Source: Styela clava (lineage: Eukaryota; Chordata; Ascidiacea; Stolidobranchia; Styelidae). From it: a stretch of DNA of 64,000 nucleotides. Location: NCBI RefSeq assembly GCF_964204865.1, contig NC_135259.1, forward strand, positions 10,302,974 through 10,366,973, given 5' to 3'. This document shows, piece after piece, positions 9,870-22,100 of this stretch (within the stretch, counting starts at the first letter, position 1; each line of letters begins with the position of its first letter). Below the pieces are notes generated by a model. The model was given only the letters and a program-made list of their open reading frames with translations. It searched no databases and was not told where the DNA came from. A program made the position numbers and the translations under genes.

Positions 9870-12780
9870 TTGAGTTACTCTGAATACATCTGACGCATAC
9901 GTGAGCTGGAGAAGGTCATTCACGGTAGGATCATTCATTCGTTGAAAATATTGAATGGAATTTTTATTGAATCTTTCAGCGAGCTATTTTTCCAATCGTG
10001 TGACTCTGATCAACTTCTACAAAGCAACATGATAGACTTTAGCTGATAATATTGACATCTCAAATTTTCTTACTATTGGTTTTTCAATATGCTTCGTATG
10101 CTTTGTCCACTGTCTTCTACCTTAGAAGGGCTAAAATTTCTAAAGCATCCCACTCAGATGTGCGTTCGAATTATAATATGCAGTTTTAAGACTTCAACTC
10201 AAAAGAAAGATAAAGTGATGCACTATGCTGAAACTTACCCACTCTATTTTGATGATTTATCCTCTTTCAACTACTCAAACCCTCTTTGTTCACATTTATT
10301 GAGAAAAGAAGAGAGCTATGCTTAAATATATGTCCACGTTACGCTGAAATTCACTCTGGTACGCTACTTACCAGCAGGCTTGACCACGGAACCTATTCGC
10401 TGATCACGTGATCAATATGTGTTTGCGGAATCGCTTCTGACGAGGAAATAACCGAGTCAGCTTTATCCGGAATGTCATGATTTATCAGTCATGATTGTCA
10501 TGATTTATCAGATTGTTTACACAGTCGCTTTCTTTTCCTGACCATTCCTTATCATCTTCCGTTTTTTTTGGCGCGAAACCTATCAATAAACAGTTAGAAC
10601 AACACCCTAATATAAAAGAAGGCCCGTAAACAACTCTTGCTCAACAAAAACCTAATCAGAGACGAATTCAATGTCTCACTCCACGTTGAAAATTGTAATT
10701 TTCAGGCTTCAGTCTATTCTGTTTATTGATTCTCGCATGCATTGGTTGGCCTATTGTAGTAAAAATCTTGTGGCATTTTTATGAGTTTTGAATCAGAGAA
10801 AAAAATGTCAAATGAATGCGCAAGTTAAAGGTCTTGAATGATGCAAAAGAAAAAATTGTCTCGACCTTCCCCTATCCGGAAAACGCAATTCCACAAGGAC
10901 TTTATTAATTTAACATTTAAAATTCATGGTAAAGTTTCTCTTCTGACAATTATTAAATCATCCAATTCAAATGACCAGAAAAACGACGCATCTAGCAGGT
11001 CCATAATGGGTCGTGTCTGACAATATGCACCACCTCCTGTTGGGTGGCACAAACTGTTCATGTTTGTTAAAATCACGGAATTTTAATGATGTATCGATGC
11101 TCCCAAAGTATGTGCATCAAGATGACGCACAACCTGAACATATTATGTCCATCAGGTTGGGGTCCAGTGCATCCGAGTGGCTCGCCATAAGCTGTGGTAA
11201 TAAATAGTGTGTCCCAACTCTAAGAAGTTTGGAAACCACTGCTTTAGATATTAAGATTGTCATCGCAAATTTACTTACTTATATAGTAGGGCCGGGGGAA
11301 GTCGGACCTACTAATAAATTATTCTGAATAACTCTATACAAAATATCGCAGCTGCATTCGTTCTACATGTGATTTATGTACCCACGCTCCAGCTATCTTG
11401 CCACATTTGCACATCGTTGCCATAGCAACGAATCGGAATTTATGCGCGATTTTCAGCTAGAGAAATATCGAAAAAAGGATAAGTTGAACGTTTTGTTGGC
11501 AAGCCGGACATACATCAAAATAAACTTGATGTGTCTCATAAGATTTCGGCCAACGCCTAGATGCCTTAGGATAGAATTTTTCCTGCATGTTAACCAGTGT
11601 GTCCGTCCTGCTCCATAAAGGACATTACAGGGCAATTTACAAAAGAGTTTGAACAGCTTTAGAAAAAACAACAAATCTTTTGCACTTTTTCAACTGCAGT
11701 TTTTATGTCTTTCCTTATACAAACCTCTAGAAGTATTTATTTTGTAATTTCTTGGCATAACCTTGGATGTATTTTAAACGTCTGTAGAGAAAAAAAATTG
11801 ATTGGGCTAAGATGAGATTTTACGTCGCACCCAACCTCCAGGAGACCCAGTATCAATGTGGCGATGAGAGTGCTTTTAATCCGTGTTGTAAAAGGGTACT
11901 CAGTGCCAAGAAATAGTTATCAACAAGTATCAATGACGACGGCCCATTGACATTCCCAACAAATTTAATTAAAAAAAAATCCCACCCCTCCCCCACTCAA
12001 AATCCACCCTACCTCTACCCAAAAATGAGCACTGGTAGTCTACTAAAGAATTTTTTCAATCTCATGTATCTAATTTCAGCAAATAAAAAAAATAAATCCG
12101 AGTTCGAAGACTTTTTCCGGCTAAAATCATTCTTTGCAACGTTGAGACTCTATTATTTGACGTTTTTCTACCCCAGCAGAAACACCCTTTCCCCAAAAAG
12201 CCCCGCCTTGTAAGCTGCTGATCTTGAAATGTAAAATCTTAGTTCTGTCGTTGTTCGCATGATGTCGCTCTTTCACGCGATGCGTTTTAAGCGACGAAAA
12301 AGCGCGAGCTGTCGCTATTAGAAGGATTATATTTTGCATGTCCATCATACCCCGGGGGTCCAGTTCCTACTTACCCCGACCTACTATATGGGTTTTTAAT
12401 ATTATTCTTTTTTTCGGATTATCCACTGTCTTAGATTTCTAATGATATGCGTTCAAACGACAAAGTGATGCACTATGCTAAAACCTACCAACAATCTTTT
12501 AAATCATTCTATTACAACGACTCAAATCATTTTCGACTCATCTCCTTTGATGAGGAAGTAACCAAGTTGGCTTTATCCGGAAAGGTGTCATGCCATGATT
12601 TATCTGATTGATTACAGCGTCACTTTATTTTTTTGATAGTTTGTTATCATCTTTCGTTTTTTGTCGTGGATTTTATCAGGGCCCTGGCTGACTCAACGTT
12701 TTATACGCAAATCTTACTTCATTTGTCGGTACAAAATTGCTGTGCTAAACGCGAAACGCCAACAGTCAGAAATGACGCCA
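9870..12780. other. Block C noncoding part (copy of about 800-3290)
   Basis: 9870-10430 is unrecognised sequence with no supported gene. From about 10434 the sequence follows block A in order, with deletions relative to it (no equivalent of 195-795 or 1455-1770). Short open frames here are not conserved in block A, so I treat them as chance. It ends with the fourth copy of the gatgaggaa repeat (12548-12680), which leads into the copy 3 promoter. Confidence 0.7.
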
Positions 12781-13054
12781 CACTATACATATCCTTCAAG
12801 TTCATTTTAGCTTTGATTACAAGATGCCGCGGCGTTGGTTAAGGAATTTTGTTCGGCGTATAGTATGTACATTTAATTTTTTTTAAGCTAATTTTCACAA
12901 TTGTATGTATAAGGAAAGCAAAATTACCTTTTATCTTTATTGTATATTTCTATTGATGAATAATTACAAAATATTTCAATTGTGTATTTTTTTTAAAACT
13001 TTTTTTCAGAATTGTGGTTTGATTCAAACTCTACTCAGTTAGCTAACTAGAATA
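12777..13054 (+). promoter_or_regulatory. Methyltransferase 3: TATA-like box, 5'UTR exon, 5'UTR intron
   Basis: A TATA-like motif (ctatacatatcc, about 12783-12794) precedes a first exon ending at 12837 with donor gttaag. The acceptor ttttttcag ends at 13009, and the start codon is at 13055. The exon 1 ATG at 12824 would read 4 codons (MPRR) and stop at a TGA created exactly across the splice junction. This differs from the 8-codon version in copy 1 because the first base of exon 2 is A rather than G. Confidence 0.5.
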
Positions 13055-13900
13055 ATGGAAGACTATCTGGGAGAAGAAGCACCAAATGTTTACACCAAGA
13101 ATCCAAAATTTCCACCTCATATTGCAAAATATGTAATCAGTCGTCTTAAAAAAATAAAGGGCAATGAAAATTGCGACAAATTTGAACTTGTCATGGACGC
13201 TGGATGTGGCCACGGCAAATCATTATTAGATTTTTTGCCCTTTTTTCAAAGATCCATCGGGTTTGACGTCAGTGAGAATCAAGTTAGAAAAGCAAAAGAA
13301 AGAATAAAATCTGACACAGCAACATTTTATGTAGGTAGAGAGGAATCTATGCTCGCCGACGACAAATCCGTAGACTTATTACTCAACGTCGGCGCTTTGC
13401 ATTTCATGGATCTAGCGATGTTTTTAAAAGAGTGTAGGCGAGTTTTGAAGAGTACTGGGCTTTGTGCTATTTACGATTCTTCATTTTCGAGATTGGAAGT
13501 ACATTTTCCTGTCAAAAATGCGAATCAAAAATCGGCCGACGGTAGTAATATTCTTACAAGTTATCGAACAACATTACATCGTCACTATATTGAAACCAAG
13601 CATCCCTCTTCGGAATGGTTCAACCGATATGAACAGATTTATGAGCAAGTTACTGGATTCAACAAAGAGAGAAATGATGACGTAACATACGATTACGATA
13701 TGACACTGAAAGAACTGAAAATGTTCTTTTTGTCTTTCCCGACATTCAGAAAACATCATAATTTGTTTGAGGAAGAAACTGCACCATTGAATATAATGGG
13801 AGAAGATTTGAAGAAACTTGTAGACGCTGAAGGAATTGATGATGAAAAGTTGCAACTTCGTTTCACACTGTCAATGTTTTTTATATTTTTATATAATTAA
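13055..13900 (+). CDS. SAM-dependent methyltransferase, array copy 3
   Basis: 281-residue paralogue of 3564 and 7552. Motif I is VMDAGCGHG (residue 53 is H), D71 is present, and the frame is intact to FLYN-stop. Its flanks are closest to copy 1 because both sit in the larger block A/C duplication. In the coding region it shares several residues with copy 2 rather than copy 1 (for example NCDKF near residue 40 and VSENQVRKAKERI at 72-84), which hints at gene conversion or an unequal duplication order. AATAAA is at 14116-14121. Same cautions on substrate as copy 1. Confidence 0.92.
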   Translation: MEDYLGEEAPNVYTKNPKFPPHIAKYVISRLKKIKGNENCDKFELVMDAGCGHGKSLLDFLPFFQRSIGFDVSENQVRKAKERIKSDTATFYVGREESMLADDKSVDLLLNVGALHFMDLAMFLKECRRVLKSTGLCAIYDSSFSRLEVHFPVKNANQKSADGSNILTSYRTTLHRHYIETKHPSSEWFNRYEQIYEQVTGFNKERNDDVTYDYDMTLKELKMFFLSFPTFRKHHNLFEEETAPLNIMGEDLKKLVDAEGIDDEKLQLRFTLSMFFIFLYN

Positions 13901-14386
13901 ATAATGAGGTAATTATAATGTGCGTCTGCGTTCGCCGTAAACGTGCACCCAGCAATAGTTTGTTTAGTATATATGCTAGTTTTCTTGTGTTGAAATTTAA
14001 CTCTTCAATTTCTGATTACCTTATCAAAGCATGATAAATTGAAAATTGTGGCATTGTGATTTTAATTTCGATTCATAGTCAACTGTTTTATTCGAATTGC
14101 TCTTGTTAATCAGCGAATAAAAAGATTTATAAGAAATGGGTTAGAGAGAAATCAGCTTTTATTAAATCACGAATACTTGAGTATCGGACGCCTAGTGCCT
14201 TCACTCTTAAGTGCCGGCGCCAAATTAACTAATCCAATTAAGATGTTATGTGCTGAGGGTCAGGATATATTGCTGTTAAAATATATAGTAATATACCATA
14301 ATTAAAAAGTTATTGAAAAATACACAAAGAATACAAATGTCGACTCTCTTGAACGTTTTTTCGCGTATCGTGTCTCGAGAAAGTCG

Positions 14387-15860
14387 ATATTTGTCCTAAC
14401 ATTTCCCAGTACATAAGGAAGAAACTATTTGATGCTGCACTCCGCTTTTCGTATCCTGTTAAAATATCCGAAGTCTGTATCTGTTTCACTTCTATAGGTT
14501 TGGTATCAGTGTAGCAAATATATACATGAGTTGAAAGTAGGATGGTGGATTTCAATATTTTTTAGTCATTGAACAATTCATTTTCCTTATCTTTTTGGTT
14601 CGTTATTCGTGGCGGTATTGTACACATGTGGTATTGTTGCTGGTGTATTTTCGTAATTTGTCACATTAAATAATTCAATTCGATCGTGCAAATTCACAAT
14701 AAAAGAACACTTGGCAACACAAATACTGTGTGTCGTATTCACCTCCTAACGAGTTAGACTGGAGATTCTCGTTACTTAAGTCAAATTAGAAATAGGACAC
14801 GCCCCTGCCCCGAATTTTTTAGGCTGAAAGTTTCCCTCTAAACATTCTGACGTGCAATTACTAGATGTTAAATATATGAGTGCATGTAATATATTTTTTT
14901 TTAAAGATGTTGACAGTCGAGTGGTTTGGTCTACAATTCAAAATTGTCACTCCTCCTGATCTAAATGATTCGTTTTTCATATTTATTTATTAACATTACC
15001 ATAACTTGCAGTATCAAACTGTTCATTTTTTCGTGGTATCAATTTTAATTTTTAAATAATACAATACTCAATGATGTGGGACAATTTTGCTCTTAATTTT
15101 TTTGACCAGACAGCATTATAATTGTAATGCTTTATCATGACATAAAAAAATGAGTTACGGTCTTCAAATATATTAAAATTGGGCTGTAAAAGTGTTTTTT
15201 AAACTCCCAAGGCACAGTGCCCTCAGTGCATCTTGAAAACGCATCTTGAAAAATTGTATGTGTCAGGTCAATGCTTCGGAGCCTTGAAAAATGGTATCTC
15301 CTGAGCGCATTTAGTTTAAAAACAGCCTTAACATTGCTTCCACATTAGAAGAGACAGTGTGAACTTTTCCTCCCACGCCATTTGAAATGGCGCTCATATT
15401 ATGCACAAAGTTGCCAAATAGACTCCAGAACTTATCTCTTCGTGGACGATGAGGAAAATGTTCAAATTTTATTGATAGTACAGATCACCGCAGCAAAACA
15501 GCAATTACCAGATAATTTTTTTTTAAATATTTGCAGCATTCCGCTGTACCTACCACCAATGCTTGAAGCATTGTCGTAAGACTGCCCTTGGTATGTTTTA
15601 AAATTTAGCCTTGAAGAAAGTGCATGCTCTCGCTTTCACATTGGAAATTTAACTAGATTAATATTACGAATCTCCTTATTACGTCTTTCCCATCACCCTC
15701 AAAATACACCACGATGTTGTAAACCTACCGCCATATACATATTTAAGTAAATACAAATGCACCACTGGAAACAAAAATATAGAGGTATTTTATTGTTTAT
15801 CTATAGTCTCGTAATCTGAAATGAACATATATGAAATTTGGCAATGAGTGCTATTCAAAC
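14387..15860. other. Intergenic region with no recognised gene
   Basis: After the end of block C homology the sequence is A/T-rich. An open stretch at 15382-15579 is short, has no ATG-led conserved domain that I recognise and no neighbouring exon, so I do not call it a gene. I see no RNA gene or terminal repeats. Confidence 0.55.
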
Positions 15861-15865
15861 GGTGA

Positions 15866-16052
15866 CAGCACATTTGAACCCACGTACATTTGAACCCATA
15901 CATTTGCACCCGTATATCCGCGGGTTCAATCTATATGCGGGTGCTAAAATCCATGGGTTAGGGTTAGTATGGGTTTAAATATCCGTAGTTGCAAATTCCC
16001 ATAGGTGCAATAGTATGCAGGTGCAATTGTCGTGGGTCCAAATGTAATGAAA
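15866..16052. mobile_element. Palindromic MITE, second copy at about 57345-57520
   Basis: The element is built from near-inverted arms: catttgaacccacgtacatt at the left and a reversed gggtccaaatgtaatg at the right. It has internal alternations of 'acccg/cgggt' and a centre containing gggttagggttag. The same element occurs near 57345-57520. It lies just past the stop codon of the minus-strand transporter gene, in its 3' flank. Confidence 0.65.
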
Positions 16053-16120
16053 CCATTCAAACAGCCTGTGCTTGAAATCCTTTCCTTATGCATCTTCTTC
16101 TTGAGCAAGATTGGTAATGC

Positions 16121-19100
16121 TTATAAGTCATCTGTACGCGATTGTGATTCTCTGCGATACTTTTTGAATCTTCGATTGAATGACCTTCGCATTTGCCTGA
16201 ATGCCATATTTTTTGTTTCGGGAATACAAATCTTAATAAATATTGCGGTCATGATTGCCATGAAAGAGAACGGTAGAAACGTGTACCCTCCAATTGCTGC
16301 CTGTAACGATCATGATAAAATTTGTTTAAATGTCATCCACGCGAATCATTAAAGTATGTAGTTTTAGGATATAAAATACTAACCAGTAAATACGGAGTAA
16401 TCACTACGGTAATGGCGAACGAAATCCACAAAAGTGCTACGGATATTGTTAACGCAGATGATCGAGCTGATTGGTCGAAAAATTCTCCAACCGCTACTAA
16501 TGTTACCGGTCCTGGACCCAACGAAAAACCAGTCCAAAAACCTACAGTAAAATAGATTAGAACATAAATAAATTATAGTATATATTCAAATTTAAATCAT
16601 GTGGATAAAAACACAGAGATTTTGAAAACAAAATGCAAAGAAACAATGAGAGTGATGTTCAAATATATATATGGACACGAAAACCAAGACGAAGTAGTAC
16701 GGGTATGCAATGTGTCACAGTAGACTACCGGTGCCCTACAGCAGCTGGCTACCAGATATCAACTTACGCGGAATCGAAACCGCCACAATGAGCACAATTT
16801 TGAATTTGATGACGCCATCGCACAAAAAAAATCCCATCGAAACCAGTGGAATTTTCGAAATTAAAAAAAGTACTAGCCTTCCAGCGAAAAATGCAATTTT
16901 CAACCGCTAAAAAGCCATTGGTCTAGTAGTTGAATAGAAGAGAACAATAACAATAAGAAAAATAAATACAACAAGAACAACGACATAATAATAAAGATCC
17001 ATATGTACATTTCGTGTCCAAAAACGATCCATAGGTCAATTTCGTGTCCAATATTTAGGAGGCACATCAACATCTCTTATATATATACAAACTTTCATAC
17101 CTAAAGAAGCTGCTACCGACACATATGCCATTTTATCATTGAATTCATATGTTTCTATTGATATCGTTAGCAACAGAAGACTAGCTCCGATGATAGAATA
17201 ACCTAGTATAAGAAGAAATTTTCTACCGCGTCTTTCTGTCAAGTAGGCCTGGAAAAGATATGCATATGCAGTCATGAAAAATATGTTTGTTTATATTTAC
17301 GAAAAAGGTTTTCATGAGGGTGGTAAATAAATACGGACAAGTCTTAAACAAGTCGAAATGAATTCTACCGATATTCACCGTTGGCAAGATGCTTACAAAT
17401 CTTGATGAACAATATAATTTATTCGAAGCTTTTTATTTCTAGTGGTCCGAGTGGTATCAATTTTTTATTTTTTATATACATTTAAAAACATGAAAGTTAT
17501 TCTGTAAATTGTTTGATTTATTGCAAACTTACCCCAAGTACAGTAATTGTGATTATCATGGCGTAAGTTCCTATGCTGACATATTGCACGTAATTTTCAT
17601 GTATACCAGATTTCAAATAAATTGCATTCATGTTAAATGCAACCCCGTTTAGTCCTGTCAACTGTTGTCCTGTCGTTAATACAATTGCTGCTAGTAGTGG
17701 ACGGTGCAGAGATTTCGACAATAAAACCTTAAAAATCACAATTAAATATTATTTATACAGAGAATCATATTTTAATAACATACAACAACCTGGACAGTTG
17801 TCTGGAACGCATTAACGGGTGGTAATCTGGTATCGATTTTACATGCGCAAGCCTGGTTATACAAAACCTCGTCCCCAAGCAGCCACCGAGTGAGAGACAG
17901 AATCATGCTTTGCTTATGATTTTCCACATTTGTACAAAGCACCTAAAATTTGACTGACTCAATGTAGGAGTGTACAACATTTTTTGGCGGTGGGACGACA
18001 AACTGGTCAAAACCAGATGGAACACGAAGAACATTTGGAAGCATAAACGCCAAGATGGCGGCGAACAAATTGTCCCGCGCTGCGACAACGCAAAACGAGA
18101 GAGAAGATCGTTCCATGTATTTCCAGTTTAGTGACTAAGCGTCTTCAATATTCAGTTAACCATGCTTCAATTGCAGGTGACTGATCAGAACCAGCCAGGT
18201 GTGAAGGAAATGTGAGACATGTAGTCTCTGGAGTTAGTGCTAGTTATAAGTGTAGGCTATATTGATTTGTAAACGAAATCACTTCCGGTGTTTTCAGTGA
18301 AAGTTCATACCTCTTTTACCGACATTTGCTGAATCGCACCCGCATCTCTCTTTTCTTGGTCCATGTCAACAATCAGATGAGCAACATCATCTACACCGTG
18401 TAGTTTTTGCAGTAATTCTACAGCCTTCTCTTTTTCCTCTTCATCCATGTAGAGTTGTCTGTGCACATTTGAATTACATTTTCTTTTAACTACGTCGGTA
18501 TCGCAAATTCTTCATAGGTTTTATGACGTCATAACATGAATTGCATTTTGTACCTCTCGTGCAGTAGCGGTATTATGGTATTATATACTGATCACATACT
18601 GATTTAGTACATGGTGCTTGAATAAATATATTTCAATGGTATCTTCTAGCTTAGAATATATATATACTTTTTGGTCGCTTGTCTAAGTTATTATTTGCAA
18701 GATGTGATGTCGACGAATACCAAAACTATATATATTGTTCTAAAGGGAGTAGAGAATACCTTGAAAATATTGCGGCAAGACTCGAAATTTCCTGGTAGGT
18801 ATGTTTGCATGGAGTAGGCTATGCGTGTGCATTCTGATTATGAATCGAAACTGAATTTATGACATATCAAGTATCAGTAATCAGATATAAAATTACAAAA
18901 TGCTGAAAAAATATACCTCGGACTTTGTGCTATGGTCTTTTTTGTAAGAACTAAAACTATAGATGGTAATGCAGTAAATGCAAAGAGGAGGGGCCATAGA
19001 GTCTCATTTCCAAAGATCTGCAAAATAGGTCAATGGTTGTAGATATTACTTTTTATTTATGATAGTTTAATAGAGCTCTGAAGCCCACTACACGTCCTTT

Positions 19101-22100
19101 ATCTTTCGAATATTACTCCGATGTTAAAACAAGTTTTAGAAAAAATTTGAAATATATATTTTATCAATATATTTTAGAGAGATTGAGAAGATTATAAAAA
19201 AAACAAGAAAAGAAACAAGAGGGCTATGCGCAAATATATGGACACGAAAGCCAAAACGAAGTAGCGTCAATTTTTTACAGTACCGGTGGTTTGAGATGAA
19301 GTCACGGAACCATGACAAGGTGCGCATTTTTAATTTTAATGACGTCGTCTCACAAAAAAACAAATCCAATAGGGGAAATTTTTAAACTAAATGGAAGTAA
19401 TAACGTTCTATTGAAAAATTCAATCTTCAACCACTGAAAATTTCAAAGCAATTGGTCGCGTAGCCTAAGAAGAAAAGCGATTTTATCATAACGATAGAAA
19501 CCAAAATAACAGCAACATAATAACAAAACGATCTATATGTACACTTTATGTCCAAAATATTTTGTCTATTTATATACTGTATTTTATACATCATATTTTG
19601 GAGAAATCACTATAAACGACTGGTTTATTTTGGGTTTATACCTGAGAAAGTCCTAAAATATTTGAGAAAAGTAACGATAATGCAATTCCAGCAGATACCA
19701 TTGATCCAAATACTCCACGATATTTTTGTGGACTCACTTCTGTCGTGTACATCACTGATATACCTTGAAAATAATACCAGCGAATTTTAAGAATTAAAAA
19801 AGGACACACAAGTCGAAGGCCATATAGAAGTGTTCTCCTATGTTGTAAAAAGTGTTCCATAAATAAAATGTCACGACCAAATTTTGGTGAAACAACGGAC
19901 CTGTGGAACTTAGCAAACAAATTAGCAAAATGATCTATATCCCATCCGTGTTTTATCTGATACTTATATATATATATATGGAAATGGCACATAGACAAGA
20001 ACGCGAAATAGCAAGATTCAATTAAAAATACACTTGAGCAAGAATTACCACAACATCTTAAGCGTCAGCGAATCAATTCAAATATGTATCAAATTAAAGC
20101 CAATTATTTACTGCTTTGTTAGCCTGAACTGGCAGAAATATATTGCAATACGCCCAACAATATACGTACGTCAATTTGTTACGACTCGATATAGATTGAA
20201 AAAAATCGTTTCCAAAATATCAAATATGCCTTGCTGCAATAAAAGTATGCATGAATTGCCTAGTCCACAAAAGAAAAACTTTACCACAAAAACCAAACTT
20301 CCAACAGAAAAACACTTATGCAAATAACTACAAACCTAAACCGATCGCTCCACTGGTGATTCCAATTCCAAATCTACTCAAAATCATAACTTCTGGTGAT
20401 TTAAAGATTCCACTTAGACTTAGCAGTAATGTAAATAATATCGTGCATATGTGCCCAAGAAATATTCCATTCTGAATAAAATTTTAACATTTAGTCTTAA
20501 TCCTCACATTACTGAAAATTCTCATTTTCAGGATCGATTATTTTTTGGTACTCCTGAAGTATGCGCACCAAGATGTCGCATAACCTGAAACCTAACCTGG
20601 TACACAACCTGAGTTCAGGTTATGCGCCATCTTGGTACGCATACTTCAGGAGGTCCATTTTTGTTTTTACCGAATCACAGCCATATATAATTCAAAGGGA
20701 CACTATACTTCGCAAACCACCAAAAGCAATATCTAGACTTAATTTGTTTACATGGTACTCCCGTAGTGTATGTACCAGGTTAGGGTCACCGTTAGGCCAT
20801 AATTTTATTCCGATTTTCCTTAATTTAGTTCTATTACGAGTTCGGGTACTGTCTGTGTTAGCCAAGTGAATATACCCCCTGCCCAAAGGCTTCCGTCCCT
20901 TCACATAACTTGATATAAAGTAGGCGCACAAAATTAGTTACCTCCATATTGGTACATACACTTGTGAAGCGCCGTTTACATACTATAGAAAACATCAAAT
21001 GGGTTTTCTATCCGATGATATAGACTAGACTAGAGGGCGCTAAATAATAGGATACAATACTCGCAATCATGATAAACTAGAGTGGAAATGAAAGAGGAGA
21101 TTTGTAAATGATCCAGAACAATACAATCTCACCAATCGTCCATATCTCCGAACTATAGGACCAACAAGCAGTGACCCGAATATTCCTCCAACTGGAAATG
21201 CGGCTGAACTTGCCACCCAAACTGCATCCACAACTGTTGTTGAGACCGTTTCGTTCCAACGTTCCTGGAATCATAATGAAAGAAGGTCATTCATTAGTAT
21301 CTTAACATTTTTTACATAGTATGAGTAGGGTGATTTGTTTTGAACTTTTATTCATCAAAATCTTAGTCTTCGCCACCAAAGATACATCTCTAGATTCAGT
21401 AACTTATTGTTTTATTCACGTTCTCTCCCCGTAGACAAATAAATTCTACAGCAGCGGTTCCCAGAGGGTGCGCCGCCAAAATTAACACAATTGTGTTAAC
21501 ATAACTAAAACATGATTGTATTTATTATAAATGTTTTATCGTTTCCCATTTTGAATGCTGTGTATATGAATCAATAAATTTATAGTAATAAATAAAAATA
21601 CGGATAAGAGCTACCTGTGCAATTTTGCGCGCTGCTGAACCGAGTTTAGCAAAAATTAGTGATTTTTTTCAGCATTTTACGAAAAACTCAGGATTTTATT
21701 CCTTAGCATAAATTTATTTTACTTTTATATGTCGTTTACTTCCTGTTTCGTAGTGTCTGCCTCTATTGTTACGTAACAATATAGATAGGCGCCACTTGCT
21801 CCAACTTCGCGAGCTGTAGCTTATTTACGAGTATCTGCTGAACAAAGTTTAATAAACATGAGTGATTTTTTCAGCCTTTCACGGGAAAATCACGCCTTTA
21901 TTTTTTAGGCCCACATGTTTACAAACTTTAAAAAAGCCATAAAGTACACATTACCGATCACAAAACTGAGTTTTATTTGAAACAAGCATTTTTTCGTGTA
22001 ATTGACTTTCCTCCCCTGATAATTTGGCGCTGCACGAACAAAAAGTTGGGGAACCGCTGTATTTACAGCGTAGTTGCTTTTCGGCGCAGTAACAGCAACA

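Noticed and set aside
15382-15579. 65-codon plus-strand ORF
   Set aside because: It has no ATG-supported neighbours, splice context or domain, and the composition is not convincing.
15955-15980. Interstitial telomere repeat
   Set aside because: Only two TTAGGG-like units, and they belong to a MITE found elsewhere in the window.
19636-19998. Single 120-residue minus-strand protein
   Set aside because: Only 19642-19763 is a real exon of the sugar transporter; the upstream part is intron before the TTTTCAAG acceptor.
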